A stretch of 64,000 bases of DNA from Tiliqua scincoides (GCF_035046505.1 NC_089823.1:29684388-29748387); one strand, 5' to 3'; counted from the stretch's first letter, positions 1 through 9,795 are shown. The notes: a model not told the origin generated them from the sequence alone. A program made the numbers and translations.

Positions 1-1170
1 CAGAGCAGCTAAACCAGTGGGAGAGGTGGGAGGAGTGGGGGAGGGCTAAAGAGGAGCAAGGAAGAGGCAAAACTGGGTGGGAGAGGGGGCATAACAATGG
101 GTGGGGAGGCTGTGGAAGGGGTGGATCTTGCGGGGATGGTGCACGCTGGATCCTATCTCCTTTGGCGGCAGCCTCCCTGCCCCCTTTCTGTCTTCGGACT
201 CGCACTAGTGAGATTGCTAGTGCAAGTCCAAGGACAGCCATTGTGGAACAGGAGGCTTACACAACGGTAAGGGGATTTAAATCCCCTTTCTCTGCAGAAG
301 TATTCTGATCCAGTGTCCCCCTGCTTGATACAGTGCACCAGTTTTTGGCACAACTGCACACACAATGAAGGGGAAAGGATCGGACTGGCCAGTGATTTGA
401 ATTGTGCATCCCTTTGCAAATTAACCTTGCTTGAGGCGTAGAAGCATAACACTGGAAGGGAATTTTTTTCATTCCTTTGTTAGGTTTTATTTAGAGTCAA
501 AAAGCAATTCTAAGCTGTGTTTCAGGATTTATTGGGCACCATTTTTTTTAGCTGGTGGTAATCTATATGTTAATGACATGTTTCTGAAATCCCGCATTTT
601 ACAGCTATGGTGGCTTGAAAGCCCCAAGAGGAAGTGCCTATTCAAGGCAAGAATATTCCCTATTGCTCATTGCTATCAGTGAGTCCAGCAGTTTCTGGAA
701 GGAAGCGTGAAATTTACAGCCCATTTCTACCTAACTCCCCACATGGCAATGCAGTAGTGCAATTATGGCATTCACTGTAACCCGTGGGAGAGTTTTGGCA
801 TCTAGAGGCCTCTTCAGAGGAAGGGAATCCCCCAGGAAGCCCCCACTGCTGCCATGGATCAGCTCAGGCCTGCACCAGCAGTATCATGCAGGATCCCTTA
901 TCTTATGGCAGAATTTACACTTGTAGCTAAGAGCCTGTTGAGATCCTCCAGTGAGCCTAATTCCAGACTTCTCACTTCCCACCACATGCTCAACCAGTGT
1001 AGGTCAGAAAGGTGAAAACAGAATTCTTGTTTCTATGTGGAGAAAAAATTTAATATGGAGAAGCATTCAGTAATGTGAATGCCCACCAGAAGACTGAAAT
1101 TGCACTGGGAAGGAAATAGGCCAATGTCACGGTCTGCAGGCATATGCTGATAGATAAAACAACAAAGGAT
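1..1170. other. Upstream non-coding DNA with a small hairpin
   Basis: No gene or confidently named repeat is seen here. The one structured spot is an inverted repeat: arms 188-208 and 217-237 (21 bp each, about 3 mismatches) around an 8-nt loop, centred on CACTAG/CTAGTG. It may be part of an old DNA transposon. The stretch could be intergenic or an intron of SERTM1, whose first exon was not found. Confidence 0.5.
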
Positions 1171-1727
1171 GCAATCCTATCTTGCGCTGGAACAGGCAAG
1201 CCAGGAGGCTTGCACTATATCCAGCGCAATATAGGGCTGCAAAGTGGCTCAGCCACAGGTAAGGGGAAACTCTTCCTCCTACCCCTGGGTAAGCCACTGC
1301 GGCCCCTATGAGTCTCCTTGGACTTGTACCACCTCAGAAGTCCAAGGAAAGCGGAGCAGCTTGAAGCCGCTTCACACTGCTTGGGAACGGGGGTTGGGAT
1401 CCGGCATTATAGCAGGATCCAAGCCCTGCCTCCCACTCCCCACACGCCCGCCCCAAGGCCGCCCACTGCCTGCCCTCTCCCCAACCCGGAATGCCTCCCT
1501 ACCGCCTCCTCCCTGCCTCCTCCTCACCTACCTTAGAGCCTTGCGTCGGCTGAGTTCGGCCAACGCAAGACTCGTCCCACAAGCCACCACAGAGGCTGGA
1601 TTCAGCCTCTGTGTGCCAGTGCACCTCTGTGCACTGGAGCGGCTTGCTCCCAAGGAGGCGCAAACATGCTTTATGGCACATTTGTGAACCTCCTAGGTGC
1701 CAGCCTAACTCATTGTTAGGATTGTGC
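1171..1727. mobile_element. Non-autonomous DNA transposon (MITE), long CAATCCTA family, copy 1
   Basis: The left end reads GCAATCCTATCTTGCGCTGG and the right end TTAGGATTGTGC, so the outer 8-9 bp are inverted repeats. The interior carries the same landmarks as copies at 19877-20388, 22557-23097 and 54708-55206: GCGCTGGAACAGGC near the left end, a GGGGAAACTCTT block, and a C-rich right half. No transposase is encoded; long GC-rich frames inside it are not genes. Confidence 0.75.
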
Positions 1728-2186
1728 TTAAATGGCAATTACTTAAATCACTTAAAAATCAGTAATCACTTGTAATTACTTAAAACATACTTAGTTAGTA
1801 ATCACTTAAAAAACAAGGAAAAACTTTTCCATTGACTGAGCAGTTACTCTATATTTACAAATGGCTCAATGAATATTACAAAACCAGTACAAAGCAGCTA
1901 TGGGTTTAGCAAAGTGGATTCATTTGAAAAGATTTGGAAGTATATAAAGCTCAGGATTTGCCTCAGTTTCTGGGACTGGCAATTACTAGCAATAAGTCTC
2001 AAGCATTGCGGGATGAGATGAGTATATTTCATCCCCCATTATATTCCCATGGGGGGGGGGGAGAATAAGGTTAAATTCTTGAACATTCTTGACCATCTTT
2101 ATGCAGACTTATCTCCCAGAATGTGTGAGCTCTTTGGGGGCAGGGAACCATTTATTTATTTTATTGTGCTGTGTAACTCATTATAT

Positions 2187-2385
2187 CAGTGATTTTCAAT
2201 CTTTTTCATCTCGCGGCACACTGGCAAGGCACTAAAATGGTCAAGGCACAACATCAGCTTTTTGACAGTTGACAAGGCACACTGTGCTGTCAGTGGGGGC
2301 TCACATCCCCCAATTTCCCCAAATTCCCTCGACACACCTGGGGACCATTTGCGGCACACCAGTGCGACTGAGAGAGGCTAGTGCC
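2187..2385 (+). mobile_element. hAT-type DNA transposon remnant
   Basis: The left terminus CAGTGATTTTCAATCTTTTT followed by a GGCACAC-rich body (GCGGCACACTGGCAAGGCAC and similar) matches a short hAT family common in reptiles. The right inverted end is too worn to place exactly, and no target duplication was readable. Confidence 0.65.
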
Positions 2386-3224
2386 TATTAGAAGCAGTGT
2401 TGGAACAGGGCAAGCATCTTTTCTTTGCAAACAGCAAGCTCCTGGCTGAGGAATTCTCTTTGGACTGTTTCTGATGCTCTTTTAAGGGAATTGCTCCCCT
2501 GAAACAGAAGAAGAGACCAACTTTGTACTTCTCCCACCACACTTTTTAAAGTGGGCAACCAACAAAAACAAGTCTCAGATTTCCAGTTTTGGGGAGTGGG
2601 TGGGTGGTGGGTGGGAAGAATAGCTTCCATTTCTCTCAGGGTGATTCTGATTTGAACTTAAGGAAACTCATTTATCTCTAGTTTGTTTAGGGGCTTGTCC
2701 TGTGCAACAGAAAAAGAGAGGAGAGTATGTGCAGGAAATGTTAGGATTTATATTTTGAGTCAGAGAAAAGGTTGCCACCCTCTGTTACAAAATTGTCTCA
2801 CAGACTGCAAGGCCCAGAATGACTTAGTTTGTACAGATATTTCCTTATGCACAAGCAGGAACAGCCAACACGGTATAATAGCCCAGTGGGGAAGGTGCAG
2901 AGAGACAAGTTCCATCATAATTAGGAACCTAGATTCTTGGGTCAGTTGGAGCCAATGCTGCTTATAGGGTTTACTGGCCCCAGATCATGTGTGAATCAAT
3001 GAGTTAGGCCTTTGGTCTCCAGCGCACACAAAAAAACTAATACTGTATCTTGGGGACAAGAAACAGTGTCTAAAAGGGCATTTGTCACTTGTCTGTAATT
3101 AATACAGTATACATGTGTGCCACACAGCCATGTCTGGCTATAAATACAAATCAGGCAGCTAGAAAAGAGCTTCAATAAAGAAAGCGAAAGGACGCCAATC
3201 AATCTTTGCATTTTTCAAAATGGG

Positions 3225-3405
3225 CAAGGCATCTGATGGGAGGGGGAACGGGGGCACCTCAGAATGCCAGATGCAGGGGAGGGCACCAGGATGCAGGTCT
3301 CTTGTTATCTGGTATGCTCCCTGAGGCATTTGATGGGCCACTGTGAGATACAGGAAGCTGGATGGGCCTATGTCCTGATCCAGTGGGGCTCTTCTTATGT
3401 TCTTG
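3225..3405 (+). mobile_element. CR1-clade LINE, 3' end fragment
   Basis: The fragment contains the conserved 3' UTR of this family: CACCAGGATGCAGGTCTCTTG, then GGGCCACTGTGAGATACAGG, GATCCAGTGGGGCTCTTCTT and a TTCTTATG tail. It is strongly 5' truncated, as is usual for LINEs. It lies about 250 bp before the last SERTM1 exon. Confidence 0.85.
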
Positions 3406-3648
3406 TGTTGTGGGGAGTCCTTGTTACAAGTTTGTACCATGCCCCCCAGAATGATTAGCAATGGCTAGTTGAGAAGAAAGTACACATTTAAAACCATGTG
3501 ATCTGAGTTGTCTCTCTCACCACTTTGCATTTTGATTTTCCTCCTAGATAACTGGCTTTTGAAAATTGCTGTACTGCATGTAACAAAAGAGTGATCACAA
3601 ATGAACACAATGGTCTAATTTTGTTTTTCATTTTCCCCTCTCCTACAG

Positions 3649-4750
3649 TACTGAAGTTCAATTTAATTCTGAGTTTAAGAACTGAAGAACAAGCTCAATA
3701 TGCCTGCAGTTTTATGGAAAGCTGTTTTTCAGTGCTAGATCTCTTCCACATATACAACGCACAAATAAAAAAAAATGTCTGAACTCAGTCCTACCTCTGG
3801 ATTAATATCAAATATGGAAAATGGAACTTTTCTGGAGCCGTATCCCACTTCTCTCTCGACATCCATGGATTCATCTTCTGGGCGCATGTCAAATGTATAT
3901 GTCTACGTTTCAATATTCCTCAGTCTCTTGGCCTTTCTCCTTTTATTGCTCATCATTGCACTTCAGAGGCTGAAAAACATCATCTCATCCAGTTCTTCCT
4001 ACCCAGAATACACTAGTGATGCTGGAAGTTCCTTCACTAACTTAGAAGTTTGTAGCATATCTTCCCAGCGGTCTGCTTTTTCAAACCTCTCCTCTTGAAA
4101 AGAAGTGAAAGAGCTGGGGATGGAACAACTACTTTGCCTAACTTTTGGGGGGAAGTTATGCATGCAATATTTGCCATGGAGGACTATTACTCATAAAAGA
4201 GGCAACATAATGGCAAGTTTGAGTTTTTAGTTTTCATTTTTCCCTTTTTATTAAATATGCATTTCACCTCTGAGCACAAAAATTGGCATCTAATCATAGC
4301 TTCCTGCCTATAATAGTGTAGCAGCCTTAACAGAGCTTTCCAGCCTGTTCTGAAGATATTGCAGGTGTTAAAACCGGTCTGTGGGACTATCCCACTTACT
4401 CAGATTAGTCACCCACATTGTAGTGATGGCTTCCTAAACTCAAAGCACCAGGACTTGGAACAGCTTGTAATCAATTTTAATACAGAATAAACTCTTCGGC
4501 TTATTGAAAGCTCTTGGTCTGGACATAACATTTTTAGAGTGCTGTAGATGCAGAATTTAAAGCAATTTTAAGACAACAAAGTTAGGATGAACTTTAGTTC
4601 AAGATCATGTTGCCGAGATTCACATGTATATTTTGCAAGATTCAGTTTAACTCACCCGTATTGCTAGTCATGCTTGTTTTATTTTAACTGGACAACTAAA
4701 ATAAATATGTACACTGCTTCATTTCAGATTTACCACATTTGGTAGACTTT
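3649..4750 (+). other. SERTM1 terminal exon (part of 5' UTR, CDS, 3' UTR)
   Basis: A pyrimidine tract ending in CCTACAG at 3648 is a good splice acceptor, so the exon probably begins at 3649, with 126 nt of 5' UTR before the ATG. Downstream of the stop codon, AATAAA at 4486-4491 and a second AATAAA at 4700-4705 are candidate polyadenylation signals. The exact transcript end is not known. The first, non-coding exon was not recognised in this window. Confidence 0.6.
3775..4098 (+). CDS. SERTM1: Serine-rich and transmembrane domain-containing protein 1
   Basis: This intact 107-residue frame matches vertebrate SERTM1 nearly end to end, including length. Landmarks are an N-terminal NGTFLE block (residues 17-22), a Ser/Thr-rich stretch, one strongly hydrophobic membrane span of about 23 residues (roughly 42-64, VYVYVSIFLSLLAFLLLL then LIIAL), a juxtamembrane RLKN, and a serine-rich tail ending in FSNLSS. 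The membrane span and tail are almost unchanged from mammals, while the first 15 residues vary. It is a small single-pass membrane protein of unknown molecular role; I would not assign a function. The coding region lies within one exon, as in other vertebrates. The ATG follows a run of A (AAAAAAAATG), a purine at -3. SERTM1 next to RFXAP and SMAD9 is the known vertebrate gene order, which supports orthology. Confidence 0.97.
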   Translation: MSELSPTSGLISNMENGTFLEPYPTSLSTSMDSSSGRMSNVYVYVSIFLSLLAFLLLLLIIALQRLKNIISSSSSYPEYTSDAGSSFTNLEVCSISSQRSAFSNLSS

Positions 4751-4774
4751 GCAGACTTGTTTTATTTTCTAGAA

Positions 4775-5111
4775 CAGGGGTCTCCAAACCTGGCCCAGGG
4801 GCCAGATGCGGCCTGTGGCAAGCCTCTATCCGGTCTGCGGCCAGCCTCTGATCCCCTGAGAGCCTCTGGCCCAGTTGACCAAACACAACCAGAGTTATGC
4901 TTGTGAGGTGGGGCAATGGGGGTTCATTTAAGTGTGTACTTTATTTCTTGGGCTGTGTTGGTGCTTGGAAAAATCCTGGACATTTAAGCCCGTTTATTCA
5001 TTCGTCTAAGTTCCATCTCTAATGTATTTATTCAAATTGTATATTTAAAGTTTTTCCAGCTGTTGACATTGTGCCAGATATTTGATGTGGCCCTAAGTTT
5101 AGAGACTCCTG
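4775..5111 (+). mobile_element. hAT (Buster-type) non-autonomous element, 337 bp
   Basis: Terminal inverted repeats are CAGGGGTCTCCAAACC on the left and AGAGACTCCTG on the right. An 8-bp target duplication flanks it: TTCTAGAA at 4767-4774 and TTCTAGAT at 5112-5119, one mismatch. The same family recurs at 39897-40209. Confidence 0.9.
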
Positions 5112-5520
5112 TTCTAGATGGTAATGTTTGCTTCTGCTCATAGACCTAAAAAACATTTGGATAACCCAATACTCATTTAAACTGATAGAATAGGCCTACC
5201 AAAAACAAACAACAAACTTATTTTTAGTTGCCAAGGACACGGCTTCCTCATGAGAAAGCTTGAATTAGCATATCAGGTGGCTATGCCGTACCCCCAAAAC
5301 TACAGCCAATCAGGCAAAACCAATGCCATTTTTTGATCCAGCACTCCAAATACACCCAAGAATAGTTCTAACTTTTACAAAATGTGTGTAGACCTGTGTA
5401 ACGGGAGAGGAATCAGTGGTTTCAATTAAAACCAAAATGAATAACATCTATAGATAAATAAATACACCTGCTTTTTATGACATCATTTTTTTTACTTTAA
5501 AATGCTTAGCGGTTGTAGTA
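5112..5520. other. Non-coding DNA, no feature recognised
   Basis: The stretch is AT-rich with no reading frame of interest. The part at 5230-5390 has the texture of an old repeat, but I could not name a family. Confidence 0.4.
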
Positions 5521-5529
5521 GTGGTGTTC

Positions 5530-6060
5530 AGTAAGTTCATGGTTACTATTTTAACCATGACCCCTGGAGCCAGTTAATAACTGGTGGTTATATTCTGTGT
5601 CCAAGAAGAGCCCTCCCTGTTCTGACCGGGGCTTACTTAATGGACCCCTGGACACCTGCCACCCAGCAGAGTGACAAGGAATGCAATGCAACAAATAGCA
5701 GTAAGCTGTGCAGCAGGATATCCAATCAGATGCAACTGCCCAGAGCGTCCCTGTGCAGCAATCAAGGTGAAAAAGAAGCAGAGCCGCAGCAGAACGGTAT
5801 GCGCTGCTCAAGGGGGGAAGGGCTTTTCCCAAACCACGGATCCGGCCTATGGGCTGGGGTTTGGAGGGCCCTGTTCCATACCAATTGAAGTTCCAAACAG
5901 TCTTCAGAGGCAGTCCCAAGCAGAGTATGCTACAGTAATCCAGTCTGGATGTTATGAATGCACAGGTGACCATAGCCATGTCTGACCAATTCCAATAAGG
6001 CTAGAATCCAGCTGATGTAGCAGTCCAAGCTGTTCCAAGTTACAGCTGTAACCTGACAAC
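5530..6060. mobile_element. Composite of a hAT-related piece and a LINE remnant
   Basis: The part at about 5640-5760 shares the string TGGACACCTGCCA(T/C)CCAGCAG and neighbouring text with the hAT element at 27356-28033. The part at about 5876-6050, with CAGTAATCCAGTCTGGATGT, resembles the 3' region of an L2-like LINE in antisense. Borders and family names are inferred. The long minus-strand frame through here is chance. Confidence 0.45.
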
Positions 6061-6317
6061 ACATGAGAATTGTGTTGATCTACTTGAACAATCGATAGAT
6101 CTAGAGCAGGGGTTCTCAAACTTCCCGCTGCTGTGACCTTCCTGTTCTGTGGCAGAGGGCACTGCAACTTGCCTCCTTGTGCGGCGCTGGGTGTCTGCAG
6201 GCTTCAGAAGCCCTCCGCAGACCACTGGAAGCAAGTGGAAGTCACTTTCACAAACCTGGTAGTAAGCCGTGACTTTCCAGCTGCTTCTGAAGGTCTGCAG
6301 AGGCCCGGAGCAGCCTC

Positions 6318-6732
6318 TGTATTGGAATTGCGGAAGATATTACCGAGGAGATAGGGTGTGGTGTCCACAGTGCCCCTTGCTCTAAGTGAATGCAGGATTA
6401 AGGCCCAGGTGGTAGCTGGAGGTGTGCTGCACAGCTGCAGCCACTAGAGGCTAAAGGAGATCCCTCAGGATATAAGGAGCACCTGAGATAGAAAGGATGG
6501 TGGGTTTTGAAGGAGTGCAGGTTGGAGGTAGGAAAGGAGACTGGCTTGGTTTATGGAATTGGGAATCAGACTGGATTGTGACTGGACTTTGGCTTTGGAC
6601 TTTGATTTGGATACCTTGACTGATTGGACTGACCTACCTAGAACCTGACTTTGGATAGTAACTTGGCTTATTGGCAACTCTGATTGATTGGACTGGTTTA
6701 CAAGGCCCAGTGGCTTGGGATTTGGCAAAACA
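6318..6732 (+). repeat. 5' LTR of the hnRNP M-carrying element
   Basis: It begins TG and ends CA, as LTRs do. A TATA-like TATAAGG lies at 6471-6477. The right half is built of GGACTTTGG/GATTGGACT-like short repeats. I saw no AATAAA inside it. Confidence 0.93.
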
Positions 6733-6734
6733 AT

Positions 6735-6751
6735 TGGTACCAGGAGTGGGG
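6735..6751 (+). other. Primer binding site, tRNA-Leu(UAA)
   Basis: TGGTACCAGGAGTGGGG lies 2 nt after the 5' LTR. It is the exact complement of the 3' end of vertebrate tRNA-Leu(UAA) including its CCA, as I recall that tRNA. This marks the unit as a tRNA-primed LTR element and not a processed pseudogene. Confidence 0.85.
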
Positions 6752-6801
6752 TACAAGCCCAAGGCAAGTAGTATCCCCTTGTGTAACAAGAGAGCAAGCA
6801 A

Positions 6802-7824
6802 ATGGATCTCTGGCAGATCTGGGAGGCCCTGGACCTTGCTGTATGGAAAGCAAATGCTCCTGCCCTATTATGGAATGTCTGGGCTACTTTGAGCATTCTT
6901 TGGACCATTTTCCAGCTGGTGCAGTATATGGGTGGACTCATTAAATATGGCATCCTTTCCCTGAAAAGGCTCAGGGGGTCAGGTGGGGAGGATGTGGAAA
7001 AGAGAATTCTGAGGGAGGAAGTTGCCAAGTTAAAAGGGCTAATTTGCATTGAAAGAGAGAAGAATCTCACATATGTGAAGGCCTTTGCAAATGCCCAGAA
7101 AGATATAAAGGCTGCAGAGAGCCTGTATAAGGCACAGGCAGGACGCCTGGTTGAACTGAAGTGCCGGTCTGGACTAGAGATAAAGGGGTGGGGCTGCAGG
7201 AGCAGCAAAGAGGGCCTCTTTGACTCTTTTCAGGCTGGCAGATTGGGAAGCACTGTGTTTGTTGCCAATTTGAAGTACAAAGTTGGCTGGAAGAAACTGA
7301 AGGATGTGTTCAGCATGGCTGGTGTGGTTGTCCGTGCGGACATTTTTAAAGACAAAGATGGCAGAAGTCGAGGGATCGGCACTGTCACTTTTGAGCAAGT
7401 AATTGAAGCTGTTCAGGCCATCTCCATGTTCAATGGACAGTTACTGTTTGGTAGACGAATGCATGTGAAGATGGATGAACGAGCCTTATCAAACAGAGAC
7501 TGCTTCCCTGCAGAGCAACCCCAGCAGCTTCCTCATGGACTTGGGGGCATTGGTATGGGGCTGGGACCAGGAGGGAGACCTATTAATGCAAACCACTTGA
7601 CCAAGGGCATGGGGATAGGCAACTTGGGACCTGGAACAATGGGTATGGAAGGCTTGGATTTTAGGATGAACAAAATGGGAGGAATGGAAGGCCCTTTCCA
7701 TGGCATGGAGAGTTTGGGCAATTATCCTCCTAGAATGGGGCTTGGCAGGATGAATAAAATGGGCTTTGCTGCTGGAAGGGGGTTTGAAAGAGACTCCCCA
7801 AGAAATAGAATGGGGATGCCCTAG
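6802..7824 (+). CDS. Element ORF: unknown N-terminal part joined to hnRNP M RRM and Gly/Met-rich region
   Basis: The 340-residue frame has two parts. Residues 1-60 are hydrophobic and tryptophan-rich (a possible membrane span near 20-52), then residues 63-118 are charged and helical, probably a coiled coil; I recognise no family and a Gag-like origin is only a guess. From residue 144 (QAGRLGSTVFVANL) it follows cellular hnRNP M: an RRM at about 150-226 with RNP2 VFVANL (152-157) and RNP1 RGIGTVTF (190-197), then the LPHGLGGIGMGLGPGG block (243-258) and a Gly/Met-rich tail with MNKMGGMEGPF (289-299). MYEF2, the paralogue, fits less well. Host exons are joined without introns, so capture was from spliced mRNA. 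Weaker similarity to the hnRNP M GM-rich repeats is seen further on, before the 3' LTR. Fossil element; no host function is claimed. Confidence 0.88.
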   Translation: MDLWQIWEALDLAVWKANAPALLWNVWATLSILWTIFQLVQYMGGLIKYGILSLKRLRGSGGEDVEKRILREEVAKLKGLICIEREKNLTYVKAFANAQKDIKAAESLYKAQAGRLVELKCRSGLEIKGWGCRSSKEGLFDSFQAGRLGSTVFVANLKYKVGWKKLKDVFSMAGVVVRADIFKDKDGRSRGIGTVTFEQVIEAVQAISMFNGQLLFGRRMHVKMDERALSNRDCFPAEQPQQLPHGLGGIGMGLGPGGRPINANHLTKGMGIGNLGPGTMGMEGLDFRMNKMGGMEGPFHGMESLGNYPPRMGLGRMNKMGFAAGRGFERDSPRNRMGMP

Positions 7825-8077
7825 AGAGGGGAACAGATGGAAGTGGAGGAGCCAGCATGCCTGCAATTAATAGGATGGCCTCTGGACTTAATTGCAGGAC
7901 CACTGGGATTGATAGGCTGCCCTCTGGGATGGGGCATGATATAGATAGACCAAATGGGCACCAGGATGGATTGGACTGTATGGGAGCTTCAGCAACCGGT
8001 ATGGAAAAGATGAAACAGACCAAGGGGTGGATGGCCCAAGAAAAAGAGCAATTGATCAAGGGAACCACTGTGACACC

Positions 8078-8087
8078 AAGGGGTGGA
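8078..8087 (+). other. Polypurine tract before the 3' LTR
   Basis: AAGGGGTGGA directly precedes the 3' LTR boundary, where plus-strand priming occurs in LTR elements. It is short and has one T, but the position is right. Confidence 0.6.
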
Positions 8088-8088
8088 T

Positions 8089-8503
8089 TGTATTGGAATT
8101 GCGGAAGATATTACCGAGGAGATAGGGTGTGGTGTCCACAGTGCCCCTTGCTCTAAGTGAATGCAGGATTAAGGCCCAGGTGGTAGCTGGAGGTGTGCTG
8201 CACAGCTGCAGCCACTAGAGGCTAAAGGAGATCCCTCAGGATATAAGGAGCACCTGAGATAGAAAGGATGGTGGGTTTTGAAGGAGTGCAGGTTGGAGGT
8301 AGGAAAGGAGACTGGCTTGGTTTATGGAATTGGGAATCAGACTGGATTGTGACTGGACTTTGGCTTTGGACTTTGATTTGGATACCTTGACTGATTGGAC
8401 TGACCTACCTAGAACCTGACTTTGGATAGTAACTTGGCTTATTGGCAACTCTGATTGATTGGACTGGTTTACAAGGCCCAGTGGCTTGGGATTTGGCAAA
8501 ACA
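8089..8503 (+). repeat. 3' LTR of the hnRNP M-carrying element
   Basis: Same length and same sequence as the 5' LTR throughout. It is followed at once by the GCCTC target duplication and then the right part of the split hAT element. Confidence 0.93.
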
Positions 8504-9024
8504 GCCTCCAATTGCATACGGAGGGCTTCAATTTGGAGCCAACTGAATGCAAGGGCGGATGGGGAGGACCATCCCAGGACACACAGTTTGAAAAACCCTG
8601 AGCTAGAGTTATTCAGGACTTGTACCAGTTTCTTCTATCATTCAGTAGGGGGGAAAAAACTAATGAAACATGGCAGTAGTTTCTATAAAACAGCTACTTT
8701 TGTAATCTGATTGTAAAGTTTGGCATAATGTCTATCTCAAGGCTAAACTGGAGAACGAATTCTTGAGCAATCACTTCAAATGCAGTTTTGCTTAGTGCAG
8801 GGTGAAGTCTATGAATTTTAATAGAGCATATACAAAAAAGAAAAGTGAGACATAGGAGAGAATGCATCTTCCCTGTCTTCCCAGCCCTGCCAGTGCCATT
8901 ATATTTCCCTGAAATGAAAACTTGGTGTATATAACTGCCAAGTAATCCAGAATAAAGTTTATGGTTTAAAAAATGAATGACTAGAGGCCATACTTACTTT
9001 GCAAAAACAATGTAATGTACGATC

Positions 9025-9143
9025 CTGTATATAGGGTTACCAGATGGAAAGGGAGACAGAGTGCATAATTCCCTCTTCTACACAATGGTTAAACAAATAG
9101 GTACTCTGTCTCCTTTTCTGTCTGGTAACTATACCTATATACA
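9025..9143. mobile_element. Short palindromic MITE
   Basis: Arms at 9036-9062 and 9103-9129 (GTTACCAGATGGAAAGGGAG versus its complement, a few mismatches) enclose 40 nt. The flanks TGTATATAG and CTATATACA extend the symmetry. Terminal GGTTACCAG suggests a DNA transposon; family unknown. Confidence 0.6.
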
Positions 9144-9335
9144 GAATATTGTTCACAGAGTTACAGCAGCAATTTTAGGTATCAGAACCAATCTTTGTGT
9201 TTTCCTCTTTCTGCGGCAGACTGAAGACCTAGCCTCCTGGCTTCTAAAATGATTAGCTCTTCACTGGTCCTGCATCCTGCAGACAATATGACTTGCAAGA
9301 CTTCAAAGGGATCATACCGCTGGGAATGCAGACTA

Positions 9336-9795
9336 AGGGCCCAATCCTATCCAATTTTCCAGCACTGGTGCAGCTGCAATGCAGAGCCAAGGTACGGGAA
9401 CAAGTGTTCCCATACCTTAAGGAGGCCTCTGTGACTGCTGCCCCACCACAAGATGCAATGCATGCCCCATTGGCACAGTTACACCGGCATTGGAAAAATG
9501 GGCTGTAAGAGCCCAATCCTATGCATGTCTACTCAAAAGTAAGTCTCATTATAGTCAATGGGGCTTGCTCCCAGGAAAGTGTGGCTAGGATTGCAGCCTA
9601 AGGTTCCCATACCTTGAGGAGGCCTCTGTGACTGCCTCCCCATGACAGGATGCAATGCACAGCTGCACCAACACTGAAAAATTGGATAGGATTGGGCCCT
9701 GAGGCTGCAATTCCATGCTTACCTGGGAGCAGGTCCAATTGAACACAATGGGATTTTCTTCTGAGTAGTCATGCATAGGATTGCACTTAAGTGAA
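9336..9795. mobile_element. Nest of CAATCCTA-type MITEs
   Basis: A mid-size palindromic MITE starts at 9336 with GGGCCCAATCCTATCCAA. A 95-bp palindromic MITE (about 9508-9602, CCCAATCCTATGCATG to TAGGATTGCAGCC) follows, then a second right half of the mid-size type (9603-9697) ending TTGGATAGGATTGGGCCC. A fourth, worn 95-bp copy (about 9702-9790) ends the cluster. All have CAATCCTA/TAGGATTG or close variants at their ends. Confidence 0.75.

Larger units (their letters stand above)
6318..8503 (+). mobile_element. Compact LTR retrotransposon carrying an hnRNP M segment
   Basis: Two 415-bp direct repeats (6318-6732 and 8089-8503), each starting TGTATTGG and ending CAAAACA, are identical base for base on reading. 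A perfect 5-bp target duplication, GCCTC, lies at 6313-6317 and 8504-8508. A primer binding site, a polypurine tract and one long reading frame lie between them. The internal part is only 1356 bp and has no protease, reverse transcriptase or integrase, so it would depend on enzymes from another element. Structurally the unit looks complete for a non-autonomous element; the captured segment shows perhaps one or two breaks. Identical LTRs mean a recent insertion, probably within a few million years at ordinary reptile rates. Family not assigned. Confidence 0.93.
6107..8600 (+). mobile_element. hAT (Buster-type) element split by an LTR retrotransposon
   Basis: The left end CAGGGGTTCTCAAACTT starts at 6107 and the right end CAGTTTGAAAAACCCTG stops at 8600. 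Target duplications are ATCTAGAG (6099-6106) and AGCTAGAG (8601-8608), one mismatch. Without the inserted LTR element and its 5-bp duplication it is about 300 bp, like the related copy at 59168-59414. The hAT insertion is therefore older than the LTR element. Confidence 0.88.

Noticed and set aside
6465-7208. Minus-strand frame of 247 codons and its twin at 8236-8517
   Set aside because: Both are read through the LTRs in antisense; the two copies are the same only because the LTRs are the same. No protein family is recognisable.
6318-8503. Processed pseudogene of HNRNPM
   Set aside because: Flanking identical LTRs, primer binding site, polypurine tract and a 5-bp duplication show an LTR element; there is no poly(A) tail and the frame starts in non-hnRNP M sequence.
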